From contig CP064963.1 in NCBI GenBank assembly GCA_016699165.1, positions 1,302,001 through 1,366,000 on the forward strand: DNA of 64,000 bases, written 5' to 3'. This DNA is from Candidatus Melainabacteria bacterium. GTDB lineage: Bacteria > Cyanobacteriota > Vampirovibrionia > Obscuribacterales > Obscuribacteraceae. Position 1 is the stretch's first letter. The number at the start of each line of letters is the position of its first letter. Under the pieces are notes generated by a model, which was not told where the DNA came from, made no database searches, and saw nothing but the letters and a program-made list of their open reading frames with translations. Position numbers and translations under genes: made by a program. Positions 36,568 to 45,622 of this stretch are shown here, piece by piece.

Positions 36568-38195
36568 TCAAGATTTGCCAAATGCTGTAGCGTTTCTAAC
36601 TTATCTGCTTCACTTGCCGGTTTATCGGTGCGCCATCTGGCAATGCGTGGAAAACGCATAGCGATGCCCGATTTATGCCTGGATGATGCTTGAATGCCTT
36701 CGAATGCAAGTTCGAAAACAAGCTCGGGCTTGACAGTTCGAACCGGTCCAACTCTCTCTAATGTGTTCTTTCGAACGAAAGCGTCGACTTTGCGAATTTC
36801 GCTATCATCAAGTCCCGAATATGCTTTTGCCACTGTTATAAGTTGGTCATTTTGCCAGACTCCAAAAGTATAATCTGTATATAAACTGGCTCGTCTGCCG
36901 TGACCTGGCTGAGCTGCAATTAGAACTGCGTCTATAAGAAACGGATCAATTTTCCATTTCCACCAGTCGCCTTTTCTTCGTCCAACCCCATAAGCACTTG
37001 ATGCGCGCTTGAGCATCAAACCCTCCACTTTCAAATTTCGACTCTCTTCTCGCTTAGAGAGTAATTCCTGCCACGAAGAAGCATGCACTAGTGGCGATAC
37101 CATGATTGGCGATGTGGCTCGATCTTTATTTATAACCTCGACCAACTGTTCAAGCAGATTTCTGCGAGTACTGAAAGATTGTGCTCTTAAATCGCCTCCT
37201 TGCCATTCAAGCAAGTCATATGCCATCAAGACTGCTGGTATCTCAGCAATCATTTTCTTTGAAACAGTTTTGCGAGTGATTCGTTTTTGCAAAAATTGAA
37301 ACGGCATAACCTCGCCCAGGTTCCATGCCAAAATTTCTCCATCTATAACGGTGCCTTCAGGTAATAGATGGGAGGCGTCTATAATTTCGGGAAATCCAGC
37401 GCTTATAAGCTCTCCACCGCGTGACCACAAATATGATTCACCTTCTCGCCTGATTAACTGCGATCTGATACCATCCCATTTCCACTCGACAATCCAATCT
37501 GTGATTTTCTCTTGCAACGCATACTGATCGATTTCAATTTCGAGTGGATAAGCTAAATAAAATGGATACGGTCTTGATTTATCCGAATCTTTGGTATCGT
37601 GATAGATAAGCGCTTTATAAAATTCCTCGCTTGGATACCATTCTCCACTGAGTCTGTGCGTGATACTTTCTTCGCTGATTTTGGTCAATTGACTGAGCGC
37701 TTTCACCACTAATTGCTGTGAGGCACCAACGCGAAAATTACCGGTAATTAGTTTAGTGAAAACAAACTTTTCTGTAATATCCAACTGGTCCCAATACTCA
37801 ATCAATTTTTCTTGCTGCGAAATTTCATCCAGATCTTTAAGACTCAACAAGCGACCCTCGACCCATTCGGACAAAGACATATTCGGTCGAGTTTCATTTT
37901 TTATTTCAGTATCAGGTGCATTATCTGCAAGCAATGCAATTGTTTCAGCAAGGTCTCCCACCACTTCGTATGCTTCATCGAAAAGCCATTGCGGAATGCC
38001 TGTTTTGGCTCGAAGCGCAGCTCGAAGCTTAGAGCTTGGCACTAACTGTCGAATCTTTCTTCCAGTCAAAAAATAAACAGCCCATGCGGCGTCAAAGGCA
38101 TTACAGTTAGCAAAATAATCTACTAGAGCAGAAACTTTTTGCGAAGTTTTAGTGGTTTCATCTATGGCTTTGAATAATAGCGCAAAATCCTCCAC
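36564..38195 (-). CDS. ATP-dependent DNA ligase (bacterial LHR-associated type)
   Basis: 543 residues. The nucleotidyltransferase motif I is EWKWDGIR with catalytic K239, which becomes adenylylated. Further motifs are SRGGE, DGEILAW, AYDLLEW, VEGLMLKR and WWKWK, all in the order of ATP-dependent ligases. The N-terminal 200 residues match the helical DNA-binding domain and the C-terminal 130 the OB-fold (with FARWR-like end FPRIARWRTDK). It seals nicks with ATP, separate from the NAD-dependent replicative LigA. The start is GTG, sharing one base with the exonuclease stop, so it follows that gene without a gap. Part of the exonuclease-ligase-helicase-PdeM repair operon. Confidence 0.95.
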   Translation of the reverse strand: MEDFALLFKAIDETTKTSQKVSALVDYFANCNAFDAAWAVYFLTGRKIRQLVPSSKLRAALRAKTGIPQWLFDEAYEVVGDLAETIALLADNAPDTEIKNETRPNMSLSEWVEGRLLSLKDLDEISQQEKLIEYWDQLDITEKFVFTKLITGNFRVGASQQLVVKALSQLTKISEESITHRLSGEWYPSEEFYKALIYHDTKDSDKSRPYPFYLAYPLEIEIDQYALQEKITDWIVEWKWDGIRSQLIRREGESYLWSRGGELISAGFPEIIDASHLLPEGTVIDGEILAWNLGEVMPFQFLQKRITRKTVSKKMIAEIPAVLMAYDLLEWQGGDLRAQSFSTRRNLLEQLVEVINKDRATSPIMVSPLVHASSWQELLSKREESRNLKVEGLMLKRASSAYGVGRRKGDWWKWKIDPFLIDAVLIAAQPGHGRRASLYTDYTFGVWQNDQLITVAKAYSGLDDSEIRKVDAFVRKNTLERVGPVRTVKPELVFELAFEGIQASSRHKSGIAMRFPRIARWRTDKPASEADKLETLQHLANLE

Positions 38196-39217
38196 TACTC
38201 TTGCACCTCCACGCCCTCTTCTTGTTCACTCACCAATTCGCCAACATAATGAGTGGACAAAATACTAGATTCGATGCCCATTTCGGTTTTAAGATATTTC
38301 GAAAAAATATCAGAGTAGCCATGAGTAACCAAAACATTTGAAGCTTCGCTCAATTTCACTGCAGTCAAAAGCGAATTCCAATCACAATGGTCTGAAAGAA
38401 TAAATCCCTTATCGTATGACCTTCTTCTTCTGATACCACGCACCTGCATCCAACCAGATGCGAAAGCCACCGCCACCGGTTGCAGCTTTCTTTGCCAAGG
38501 ACTGTTTTGCACCGATGGCGGTGCCAGTATCATTGAGCCCAACTCCGGTTTCACATCTTGTTGAATTCGCGTTGTCTTTGCTAGGTTCTGCCCTGACTGG
38601 CGATAAACCTCGTTCAACACTTCCACAGCCCCGTGTGTATAAACTGGTCCGATACTCATATCAAGACCCGAAAGAATTCTTTGCGCTTTGCCAAGGGCGT
38701 AGCACAAGATCAAACTATTTCTGCCTTCGGATTTGTTCTTGCTCCACCAGGCGTTTATTTCTGCAAACAATTCTTCGCGTTCTGGCCATTTATAAATTGG
38801 CAATCCAAAAGTAGATTCGGTGATAAAAGTGTCGCACTTAACTGGCTCGAAAGGCTCACAGGTTGAATCTGGGTTTAATTTATAATCGCCTGACACCACC
38901 CATACTTCGCCTTTGTATTCGAATCGAGCTTGCGCTGAGCCTAAAATGTGACCTGCTGGGTGCAAGCTAATTTTGACGCCATTTATTTCAAAGCTCTGAC
39001 CATATGGCATCGATTCGATTCTGGCGGTTTCGCCCAAGCGGTATTGCAAGACCTTTTCACCTGGAGCGGCACAAAGATACTGAGCCGATCCCCATCTTGC
39101 ATGGTCTGAGTGAGCGTGCGTGATTATGGCCCTGTCCACTGCACGCCAGGGGTCCACGTATACGTCAGCGACCTGGCAGTAAAGTCCTTTGTCTGTTGGA
39201 AAAATCAGATTACTCAT
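38195..39217 (-). CDS. Ligase-associated DNA damage response exonuclease (MBL-fold/beta-CASP)
   Basis: 340 residues, first gene of the repair operon. The metallo-beta-lactamase signature is ITHAHSDH with H34, H36, D38 and H39, followed by the HPAGHILGSAQ motif and, near residue 110, SGDYK, typical of the beta-CASP branch that also includes mRNA 3'-end processing nucleases. C-terminal motifs FILSDHCDW and VTHGYSD complete the family pattern. It presumably trims DNA ends for the ligase encoded directly downstream. The upstream gap to the acyl-CoA synthetase gene is 99 bp and may contain the operon promoter, but I see no clear -35/-10 pair there. Confidence 0.93.
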   Translation of the reverse strand: MSNLIFPTDKGLYCQVADVYVDPWRAVDRAIITHAHSDHARWGSAQYLCAAPGEKVLQYRLGETARIESMPYGQSFEINGVKISLHPAGHILGSAQARFEYKGEVWVVSGDYKLNPDSTCEPFEPVKCDTFITESTFGLPIYKWPEREELFAEINAWWSKNKSEGRNSLILCYALGKAQRILSGLDMSIGPVYTHGAVEVLNEVYRQSGQNLAKTTRIQQDVKPELGSMILAPPSVQNSPWQRKLQPVAVAFASGWMQVRGIRRRRSYDKGFILSDHCDWNSLLTAVKLSEASNVLVTHGYSDIFSKYLKTEMGIESSILSTHYVGELVSEQEEGVEVQE

Positions 39218-39305
39218 ATCTATCTAATAGCAAGACATGAGGAAATGACCTTTTGATGAACTATTCAGCTCAAAAAAGTTAAATCGAAATTAGAGCTCAA
39301 AGCTT

Positions 39306-39323
39306 GCGCTAAGCGCTTAGCGC
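39306..39323. repeat. Perfect 18-bp palindrome across a stop codon
   Basis: GCGCTAAGCGCTTAGCGC reads identically on both strands and includes the TAA stop of the acyl-CoA synthetase gene (39317-39319). As RNA it could form a 7-bp stem with a 4-base loop. No T tract directly follows on the - strand (TTTTTT appears about 30 nt later), so it is a weak terminator candidate. A protein-binding site is the other option. Confidence 0.6.
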
Positions 39324-41140
39324 TTGCCGCCAACCTTTTCGTCGTACAAACTGGCAATAAGCTCTTGATATTTTTTTGCTACTATATTTCGCTTTATTTT
39401 CAAAGTGGCTGTCATCTCACCTGCATCAACTGAAAGATCCTTTTCCAGAATGGAGAAATCCTTCACTTGCTCATGGTCTGCAAGAGACTTAGAGCGTGCT
39501 TTGATTTCTTTGCGAATATATGTCAAAAGCTTGGCATTATGCATCAAGTCTTCAAAACCTTCATGCTCCCAATGCTGGTCACGCGCAAGGTCAATTACCG
39601 CATGCTCGTCTAAGGTCAAAAGTGCCACCAGGTGTTTTTGTTTGTCGCCAAAAACAACCGCTTGCGAAACTCCTGGAATACCTCGAATTACAGCTTCGAT
39701 GCGCTGAGGAGCAATATTTTTACCGGCTGAATTTACTATCAAATCTTTTTTGCGATCTGTGATTTTGAGATAGCCATCGCTATCTAATTCACCAATATCA
39801 CCTGTTTTGAACCATCCATCTTCGAATGCTTCTTTAGTAGCTTCTTCGTTGCGGTAATAGCCTTTAAAAATTGAAGGACCTGCTAGCAAAATCTCATTTT
39901 CTTCGCCAAATTTAATCTGCACAGATTCAAGTTTGGGTCCGACTGTTCCCACTTTTACTTTGTTTGGAATGTTCACCGTAGCTGGTGCTGAAGTTTCAGA
40001 AAGTCCATAGCCTTCTAGAGTGGCAATACCAATTGAATTAAAAAATTCAAGCACTTTGGGGTCACCAGGAGCGCCACCACTTACTACCACGCGCAGGCGT
40101 GGTCCAATTTTTTCTCTTAATTTTTGAAGTACAAGCTTTTCAGCTAGCCAGTATTTGAGCATAAGACCTGGACGTGGACGATTGTTGTTGGCTCTGTGTT
40201 CGAGCAAATCTTTGCCCACTTCAAGCGACCATTCGATTAGTTCTTTGGATCTGCCAGTGGCACCATTGATACCACTCATCACTTTGGCATAAATTCTGTC
40301 GAGCACTCTTGGCACCACAATCAACATGCTTGGATGTACTTCCTGCATGTTTTTGGCCATGGTCTCCATGCCCTCTGCAAAAGCGTTAATGCCACCAGAG
40401 TGCAACCAGTAATATTCTCCACAAACGCGCTCAAATACGTGAGACAGTGGAAGATAGGAGAGATAAACATCCTTTTCTGAAAGAGGAAACACTTTTTTGA
40501 TGTCATCCAACACAGTCAAAATATTTCCGTGCGTGAGCGCCACACCTTTTGGTGTACCGGTGGTGCCGGACGTATAAATAATAGTGCAAATATCTTCTCT
40601 GTTCACTTGATTGATACGAGCCTTAATCAAGCTGGGGTCAGTTTTTTGTAAATTAGTACCACCGGCTATTAAATCGTCTAAAGTGAGCACTTTCACCTTT
40701 TTCATGGTGGCAGAATTATCGCCTATAGGCGATAGAATAATTACAGCTTGAAGCAGTGGCAGCTGGTCTTCGATAGTGGCGATTTTAGCGAGCAAGCGCT
40801 CGTTTTCGACAAATAGGTACTTTGCCTGCGAATTATCCAGTATGTGCAAACAATCGTCTGCCGAACTGGTTGGATAAATCGGCACAGATGCTGCAGCGTT
40901 CGAAAGAATGGCAAGATCACTTGCAACCCAATAGTGACTGGTGTGAGAAAAAATTGCCACCATATCCTTGGGTACAATACCAAGTGCTGCAAGGCCATAA
41001 GCTATTTTCATAACATACTCAGCCGCTTCGCTCCAGCTCATCGACTGGTAAGAACCACGCTTAATCTTGTATTGAAAGGCAGCATGCGAGCCAAGTTCGT
41101 CTGCTCGTTTGTACAAAAGGGAAACAATATTCTGAATCAT
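39317..41140 (-). CDS. fadD: Long-chain acyl-CoA synthetase (AMP-forming)
   Basis: About 607 residues of the ANL adenylating family, long-chain fatty acid type. It activates fatty acids with ATP and CoA to acyl-CoA. Visible motifs are the phosphate loop TIIYTSGTTGTPKGVALTHG, A5 GYGLSETSAP, A7 DGWFKTGDIG and A8 GYLKITDRKKDLIVNSAGKNI, with the length of the 600-residue FAA1/eukaryote-like group. I place the start at ATG 41140 because GGGTGAG lies 4-5 nt upstream; a GTG at 41149 would bury that site. The lysophospholipase-like gene lies 147 bp upstream on the same strand, so lipid release and fatty acid re-activation could be co-expressed. The stop lies inside a perfect palindrome. The symbol is by function; several paralogues may exist in the genome. 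Confidence 0.92.
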   Translation of the reverse strand: MIQNIVSLLYKRADELGSHAAFQYKIKRGSYQSMSWSEAAEYVMKIAYGLAALGIVPKDMVAIFSHTSHYWVASDLAILSNAAASVPIYPTSSADDCLHILDNSQAKYLFVENERLLAKIATIEDQLPLLQAVIILSPIGDNSATMKKVKVLTLDDLIAGGTNLQKTDPSLIKARINQVNREDICTIIYTSGTTGTPKGVALTHGNILTVLDDIKKVFPLSEKDVYLSYLPLSHVFERVCGEYYWLHSGGINAFAEGMETMAKNMQEVHPSMLIVVPRVLDRIYAKVMSGINGATGRSKELIEWSLEVGKDLLEHRANNNRPRPGLMLKYWLAEKLVLQKLREKIGPRLRVVVSGGAPGDPKVLEFFNSIGIATLEGYGLSETSAPATVNIPNKVKVGTVGPKLESVQIKFGEENEILLAGPSIFKGYYRNEEATKEAFEDGWFKTGDIGELDSDGYLKITDRKKDLIVNSAGKNIAPQRIEAVIRGIPGVSQAVVFGDKQKHLVALLTLDEHAVIDLARDQHWEHEGFEDLMHNAKLLTYIRKEIKARSKSLADHEQVKDFSILEKDLSVDAGEMTATLKIKRNIVAKKYQELIASLYDEKVGGKR

Positions 41141-41287
41141 AAATCTCACCCATTTATTTACGGTGAATGGAGTCTAGAACTAAATTATATGAGTTCCAGC
41201 AGGGTGCCACATTACGGAAAAAACACTTCGCCTACTGTGCATTTTGTCCCTATGTCGGTTTTACCTATTCCTCATATAGAACATAAA

Positions 41288-42160
41288 TTACATTTTAGTT
41301 ACGCCAGACATCCAAGCAACCAAATCTTCTGCAAGTTGCACTTGGCAGGCGTCAAACATAAGGTCGTGAAAAGCTTCAGGATAAGCGAATCGAGTTTTCG
41401 AAGGAGACTCTACCTGGTCATAAAATTCGAGCGTGGCTTTGTTATCGACGATGTGTTCTTGCCCGGCCATTGCTAGAAACAAAGGCAGAGAAAGGCGTTT
41501 GGGTAATTTAGCCACATCTTGAGTGAGCGAAAAGAGTTCAAAGCCAAGTCCGGCCTCAATTGCAAGCATCATCTGCGGGTCTTTGTTTAATTGGTCCTGT
41601 ACTTCAACATGGCGAGTGATGTCGCTTACACCATAAGGCAATTTGACCATTTTCTTTGGTGCAAAAATAGCTGTAAAAAGCGCGCCCACTTGATATGGAA
41701 GCGTAAATCTTTCGGGATTGCCGCCAAATCCAGGCGAAAACAAAACTATTCCTTTCAAGCCAGGCGGAATTGATTTCGTTGTACAAAGCCAGCGCAGCGC
41801 GACCATAGCGCCCATGCTGTTGCCCATCAGAAAAAACGGCTTTTTACCAATTGATTCTTGATCTTGATAACGATGAATAACCTCATCCAGTTCGCTATTC
41901 CAGATTTGGGACAAATTAGCCGGACGTGAGCGCTTACGCTCGCCAAAACCAGCTTGATCGTAAGAAATTGCATCCACTCCCATTGCCCTTAATCGCGCAG
42001 CAAATGGCTCAAACCAGCCTGAGTGTGCACCAAGCCCATGCATCAAAATAGCCCCAAATTTAGCATCTGGTATAACCCAGCGACGAGCTTTAATGGGATT
42101 TGCATCAGTGCCAACTTCTTCAAAGCGGCAGGTTGGCGTCAGATTAATTTCTGCAGGCAT
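41288..42160 (-). CDS. Alpha/beta hydrolase, lysophospholipase / monoacylglycerol lipase type
   Basis: 290 residues. The oxyanion region MHGLGAHSGWFEP, the nucleophile elbow GNSMG (serine), an acid-bearing stretch FLAMAGQEHIVDN and a late histidine in YPEAFHDLMFD match the PldB/monoglyceride-lipase group. The motif YDQAGFGERKRSR corresponds to the GHG-S-x-G-R segment of that family. No signal peptide, so it is probably cytoplasmic or membrane-associated. The start at 42160 has no good ribosome-binding site. The divergent TPR gene starts only 23 bp away, so any promoter for either gene must reach into the opposite coding region. Substrate is not determined by the sequence. Confidence 0.85.
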   Translation of the reverse strand: MPAEINLTPTCRFEEVGTDANPIKARRWVIPDAKFGAILMHGLGAHSGWFEPFAARLRAMGVDAISYDQAGFGERKRSRPANLSQIWNSELDEVIHRYQDQESIGKKPFFLMGNSMGAMVALRWLCTTKSIPPGLKGIVLFSPGFGGNPERFTLPYQVGALFTAIFAPKKMVKLPYGVSDITRHVEVQDQLNKDPQMMLAIEAGLGFELFSLTQDVAKLPKRLSLPLFLAMAGQEHIVDNKATLEFYDQVESPSKTRFAYPEAFHDLMFDACQVQLAEDLVAWMSGVTKM

Positions 42161-42183
42161 TTGCGTAGGATATCATAGCTTTT

Positions 42184-43647
42184 ATGAGCTTTGTCCAAAA
42201 CAAAAAACTAGTGGTGGCAATATCGATATTGCTTGCGGCTGGTCTCATTTTTCTCATTTTCCAGCCTAAAGAAACTGAGCTATCACGCGCGATTCGCTTG
42301 ATCAAACAAAATAAAGCGGCGGCGGCAGTGCCAATGCTTGAACGTCTTGCCCTCAAGCATCCAGATGAGCCCGATGTCCATCCGTGGCTGGCTCAGGGCT
42401 ATCTTGCCACTCAGCGTTATGCCGAAGCTCGCACCGAGCTCGATACCGCCATTCGATTACATGTATCGCCCAAAAGCTTGAGTCCGATGATTCAAGCGTT
42501 CACCAATTATTACCAGATTAGAGGAGATTTTCAGGACGCAGAAAAGCTCTATCAAGCGGCTGTGCGAATCGGTCTTAAAGACAACGTAATGGCTGAGCGT
42601 TCGCGCTTTTACATTGCCTATGCTGATCACGATTTGCAAAGCGAAAAATATGACGAAGCGGCAAAACATCTTCAACTGGCGCAGGAACTGAGTTCAGGAC
42701 TGGATGCAGAAACGCAAAAAGGAATTAAAATGAGACAGGCAGACTGTCTTCGCCGTATGGCGGCTCTTGCTGAAATGAACGAAAAAGACGAGGATAAAGC
42801 GCTCAAACTGCTTGAGCAAAGTCTTTCTATCAGCGATGAAACTATGACTCACAAAGCCATTGCCACTATTTATGAGCGTCGAGGCAATCAGCCAGAAGCC
42901 ATAAAACACTTTGAAGCAGTGGCAAAGGCAGATCCCAACAATCTTGAAGTCTGGCATCATCTGGTTGATTTGCTCCTGTCCCGCAAAGAATACGATAAAG
43001 CTCAAGAAGCGCTAAACGAGCTATCCACCAAAGAGCGCAGTCCCGAAAATTATGAATTACTCGCTAATGTTTGTTTAAAATTGAGCAATTACGCCGGTGC
43101 CGTACGCGGATTTGAAGAAGCGGCCAATTTATCACCGACACTTCCACTTTTAGAAAAACTGAAGAAAACTCTACTTTTGTGGTCTGAGTCTCTTAACCAG
43201 GAAGGCAAAACGCAAGAAGCTCAATCTGTACGCGGGCATGCAGAGCGAGTCAGTGAGCAGATTGCAGTAAAATTGCAAGAAAAAGAGGCACAAGACGCCG
43301 CCAAAATCAAAGCAAAAATTGAAGCCGAGCCAATATCCATCTTGTTTTCGCGCAACTGGCTGGCAAAGGACAGCATCACGCCTGAAGGCAAATTACGCAT
43401 TCGAAATGCTTCCGACACCCCAATAGAAGAGTTGACACTCACAGCCGTTTTTTACGACCGTACGGCTCGCTCACGCAACGGTTCGGTCGACTTACCCGTT
43501 GCCAGCCCCTCCCACCAATTGGGACCGCAGGAAGAAAAGTGGCTTTATTTTTCTTGTCCCAGCACAGTTAAAAGAGATCACCAGCTTACAGTTATAATTT
43601 ATTCAAAAGGTAAGTTGATGAAAGAATTTCCGGTCGCAAAATACTAG
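42184..43647 (+). CDS. Membrane-anchored TPR protein
   Basis: 487 residues. One N-terminal membrane helix (about residues 8-26, VVAISILLAAGLIFLIF) is followed by tetratricopeptide repeats from about 35 to 330, with typical cores such as AARTELDTAIRL, EAIKHFEAVAKADPNNLEVWHHLVDL and AVRGFEEAANLSP. Residues 390-487 form a beta-sandwich-like domain (LRIRNASDTPIEELTLTAVF) of the kind often found after envelope TPR domains. The short basic N-terminus suggests the TPR part faces the periplasm. It shares one base with the next gene (TAGTG), so the two are coupled. Partner proteins are unknown. Confidence 0.85.
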   Translation: MSFVQNKKLVVAISILLAAGLIFLIFQPKETELSRAIRLIKQNKAAAAVPMLERLALKHPDEPDVHPWLAQGYLATQRYAEARTELDTAIRLHVSPKSLSPMIQAFTNYYQIRGDFQDAEKLYQAAVRIGLKDNVMAERSRFYIAYADHDLQSEKYDEAAKHLQLAQELSSGLDAETQKGIKMRQADCLRRMAALAEMNEKDEDKALKLLEQSLSISDETMTHKAIATIYERRGNQPEAIKHFEAVAKADPNNLEVWHHLVDLLLSRKEYDKAQEALNELSTKERSPENYELLANVCLKLSNYAGAVRGFEEAANLSPTLPLLEKLKKTLLLWSESLNQEGKTQEAQSVRGHAERVSEQIAVKLQEKEAQDAAKIKAKIEAEPISILFSRNWLAKDSITPEGKLRIRNASDTPIEELTLTAVFYDRTARSRNGSVDLPVASPSHQLGPQEEKWLYFSCPSTVKRDHQLTVIIYSKGKLMKEFPVAKY

Positions 43648-44156
43648 TGGAAAACCAAGAAAAACCTTGCAGACACGAATATGTAAAGATCTTTCAACGT
43701 AAGTTGAAGGGACTTGAGCGTCGCCTTGTAGCTCAGAGAGCCTTTCTTCCGGTTGGCTTTAAGATTGGTGACTTTCAGCACTTGGGAGAAAATAGTTACT
43801 GCTTCTGCAGCAAATGCAGAGCCCGTCTCTATCCTAAACGCTCAGCCGCCGAAAAAGAAGTGGCGCGTCAAGAACGCCTAAAACAAAGACTGGAGAAGCT
43901 TTCCCCTTCTGTGGGACTTGGAGATACAGAACTTGAGCTAGATTCTGAACTGGATCTGGACGATGATAAAGAGATGCCCGACATCGATCAGGATCCAAAC
44001 GACGAGGAAAAAGAGTCGGATGTTAACATCCATGTCGAAGAGATGGATGTAGAATTAGTAGGTGTGGAAGATATCGTCAAAGAAGGCGTCAAGCTTTCAA
44101 CTGATGATGACGACGATGACGGTCTATGTACCGCCGATGATGAGGATCTTGGATAG
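43647..44156 (+). CDS. Zinc-ribbon-like protein with acidic tail
   Basis: 169 residues, GTG start overlapping the stop of the TPR gene. The N-terminal half has CRHEY and CFCSKC, a plausible four-ligand zinc site (C8, H10 and the later cysteines). The C-terminal 90 residues are strongly acidic, with runs such as LDLDDDKEMPDIDQD and STDDDDDDG, and are probably disordered. No family recognised. The acidic tail could bind basic proteins or metal. The gene is part of a + strand set running from the TPR gene to the small membrane proteins. Confidence 0.75.
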   Translation: MENQEKPCRHEYVKIFQRKLKGLERRLVAQRAFLPVGFKIGDFQHLGENSYCFCSKCRARLYPKRSAAEKEVARQERLKQRLEKLSPSVGLGDTELELDSELDLDDDKEMPDIDQDPNDEEKESDVNIHVEEMDVELVGVEDIVKEGVKLSTDDDDDDGLCTADDEDLG

Positions 44157-44158
44157 TT

Positions 44159-44293
44159 ATGAAAAGCTTCGATAAAGTAATGTGCCTTTTGTTTTTCGCA
44201 CCGCCTGCTTACATGCTTCTGCGCTTTATTCGTTGGTATATGAAGTCAGAGCATGACTATCAGCCAGAAGTTCAACCCGATGCGGCGGAATAA
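44159..44293 (+). CDS. Small single-pass membrane protein (44 aa)
   Basis: An ATG two bases after the preceding stop opens a 44-codon frame ending in TAA. The product has a hydrophobic core (VMCLLFFAPPAYMLLRFI) followed by a short charged tail ending in DAAE. Its tight spacing between two same-strand genes and the typical small-membrane-protein profile support it as real. No function can be assigned. Confidence 0.5.
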   Translation: MKSFDKVMCLLFFAPPAYMLLRFIRWYMKSEHDYQPEVQPDAAE

Positions 44294-44311
44294 GCTCAGA
44301 GCGAGAGTTTG

Positions 44312-44902
44312 ATGACTCGCTATCTTTTGCAAATGTGTAAAGCGATGATTGTATGCTCACTTGGTTTGGGCGGCGGAGTTGCTATGTTTGCACTGATTGT
44401 TTTTATCATTGTTAAAAACGATCAAAACGCGCTAGAAAATGCGTTGCGCATGGGATTTGGCATCGGTCAAGTTTTTGCTCTCTTTGCATTAGCAGTTTTT
44501 ATACCACTCGATATTTCAGTCAAAATGTACAAGTCCAAAGGTGTGCATAAAGATATTTGGGAAACTGAACAAGTGCGCGATGCCATAATGAATGGCTCCG
44601 CGCGAGATGTTCTTGCCGCTTGCAGAGAAGCTTTGTTAGAAATTCCAGACATAAAAGCAGTGCGCGAAGATTCTGAAAATCTTGTCGTTCACGCTTCAGC
44701 TGGTCCAAGCTGGAGATCTTTTGGAGAAGAAATCGAAGTAGAAATAAATCCGGTCGCTCAAGAACAATGGAACGTGAGCTGTCACAGCAAACCCAAATCT
44801 AAGAACATTGTTTTTGACTGGGGAAAAAATTTCGAGAATGTGGAAACCTGGAAACATAAATTACAGAAAAGCGAAATGTTTGACTTAACAGAAGCACACT
44901 AG
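44312..44902 (+). CDS. Two-helix membrane protein of unknown function
   Basis: 196 residues counting from ATG 44312 (a TTG sits one codon before). Two membrane helices cover residues about 12-38 and 50-75. The cytoplasmic C-terminal domain contains VVHASAGPSWRSFGEEIEVEI and, later, VFDWGKNFENVETWKHKL. This arrangement of a small beta domain ending in a D-x-GKN-x-x-NVE motif is reminiscent of DUF1499-type proteins, but the match is loose. Last gene of the + strand set beginning at 42184. Confidence 0.75.
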   Translation: MTRYLLQMCKAMIVCSLGLGGGVAMFALIVFIIVKNDQNALENALRMGFGIGQVFALFALAVFIPLDISVKMYKSKGVHKDIWETEQVRDAIMNGSARDVLAACREALLEIPDIKAVREDSENLVVHASAGPSWRSFGEEIEVEINPVAQEQWNVSCHSKPKSKNIVFDWGKNFENVETWKHKLQKSEMFDLTEAH

Positions 44903-44958
44903 GTACGCGAGTTTTAGCGTGAAACCACAGATAGTATCATCCAGTCCATAATTCAGTC

Positions 44959-44988
44959 TTGACAAAGCAGACCGTTTTTGGATATACT
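44959..44988 (+). promoter_or_regulatory. Sigma70-like promoter of the toxin-antitoxin operon, leaderless
   Basis: A perfect -35 TTGACA (44959-44964) is followed 18 bp later by TATACT (44983-44988). Transcription would begin about 44995-44996, exactly at the ATG of the antitoxin gene, so the message would have no 5' leader. Confidence 0.75.
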
Positions 44989-44995
44989 TTGGATT

Positions 44996-45622
44996 ATGTC
45001 TAAGATCCGAAAACCATCCACTGGTAATCCACTCGACAAAAAAGTGGTAGTAGCCGCGATTGATTTTATAATCAAAGCAGAGTCTATGGGCTTAATTGAG
45101 TCACCAGTAGACACTTTAAATTTGAGTCTAGATACCATTATAGATGTGGCAAAAAAAGTTGCGGCGGAAGGACTTGGCCGCAAAATTGTTATAGATCCAA
45201 CTCGATGGTACGAGTACGAATCCAACGATCTGTGCCTAAAATTGAAATCGCTCAGTGACATTTTAGAACATTCCCCTGTACCCGAAAAAGAATTGCCCAA
45301 AGTACAAGAAGTGATTTCAGAAAAACCTCTTGCAGACATGTTGCGTATTTCAGAGCAAAGTCTTAAGCGATATCAGCAAGGAGAACGCCAGGCATCGGAT
45401 ATTGTCTATGCACGACTGCACTGGCTTGCTCTTTTACTTGGTGATTTGCTTGGCTCTTACAATGAAATGGGAGCAAGAAATTGGTTTCATCGAACCCGAA
45501 AAAGTTTCAAGGGTAAAACCCCCTTTCAAATTTTGTCAGAAAAAGACTGGAGCCCGGATGATGAAAATCCTTGTAAAATTAGAGATTTCGTAAAATCATT
45601 AAATGGAGCTATGGGAACTTGA
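44996..45622 (+). CDS. Antitoxin, Xre/MbcA/ParS family (partner of RES toxin)
   Basis: 208 residues from ATG 44996; an in-frame TTG at 44978 lies between the promoter elements and cannot be the start. The central part has a helix-turn-helix-like stretch (MLRISEQSLKRYQQGERQAS) and the C-terminal part the toxin-binding layout ARNWFHRTRKSFKGKTPFQIL, as in DUF2384 antitoxins. In known systems it neutralises the RES toxin and represses its own promoter. It overlaps the toxin gene by four bases (TTGA). No Shine-Dalgarno is possible if the predicted transcription start is right. Confidence 0.85.
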   Translation: MSKIRKPSTGNPLDKKVVVAAIDFIIKAESMGLIESPVDTLNLSLDTIIDVAKKVAAEGLGRKIVIDPTRWYEYESNDLCLKLKSLSDILEHSPVPEKELPKVQEVISEKPLADMLRISEQSLKRYQQGERQASDIVYARLHWLALLLGDLLGSYNEMGARNWFHRTRKSFKGKTPFQILSEKDWSPDDENPCKIRDFVKSLNGAMGT

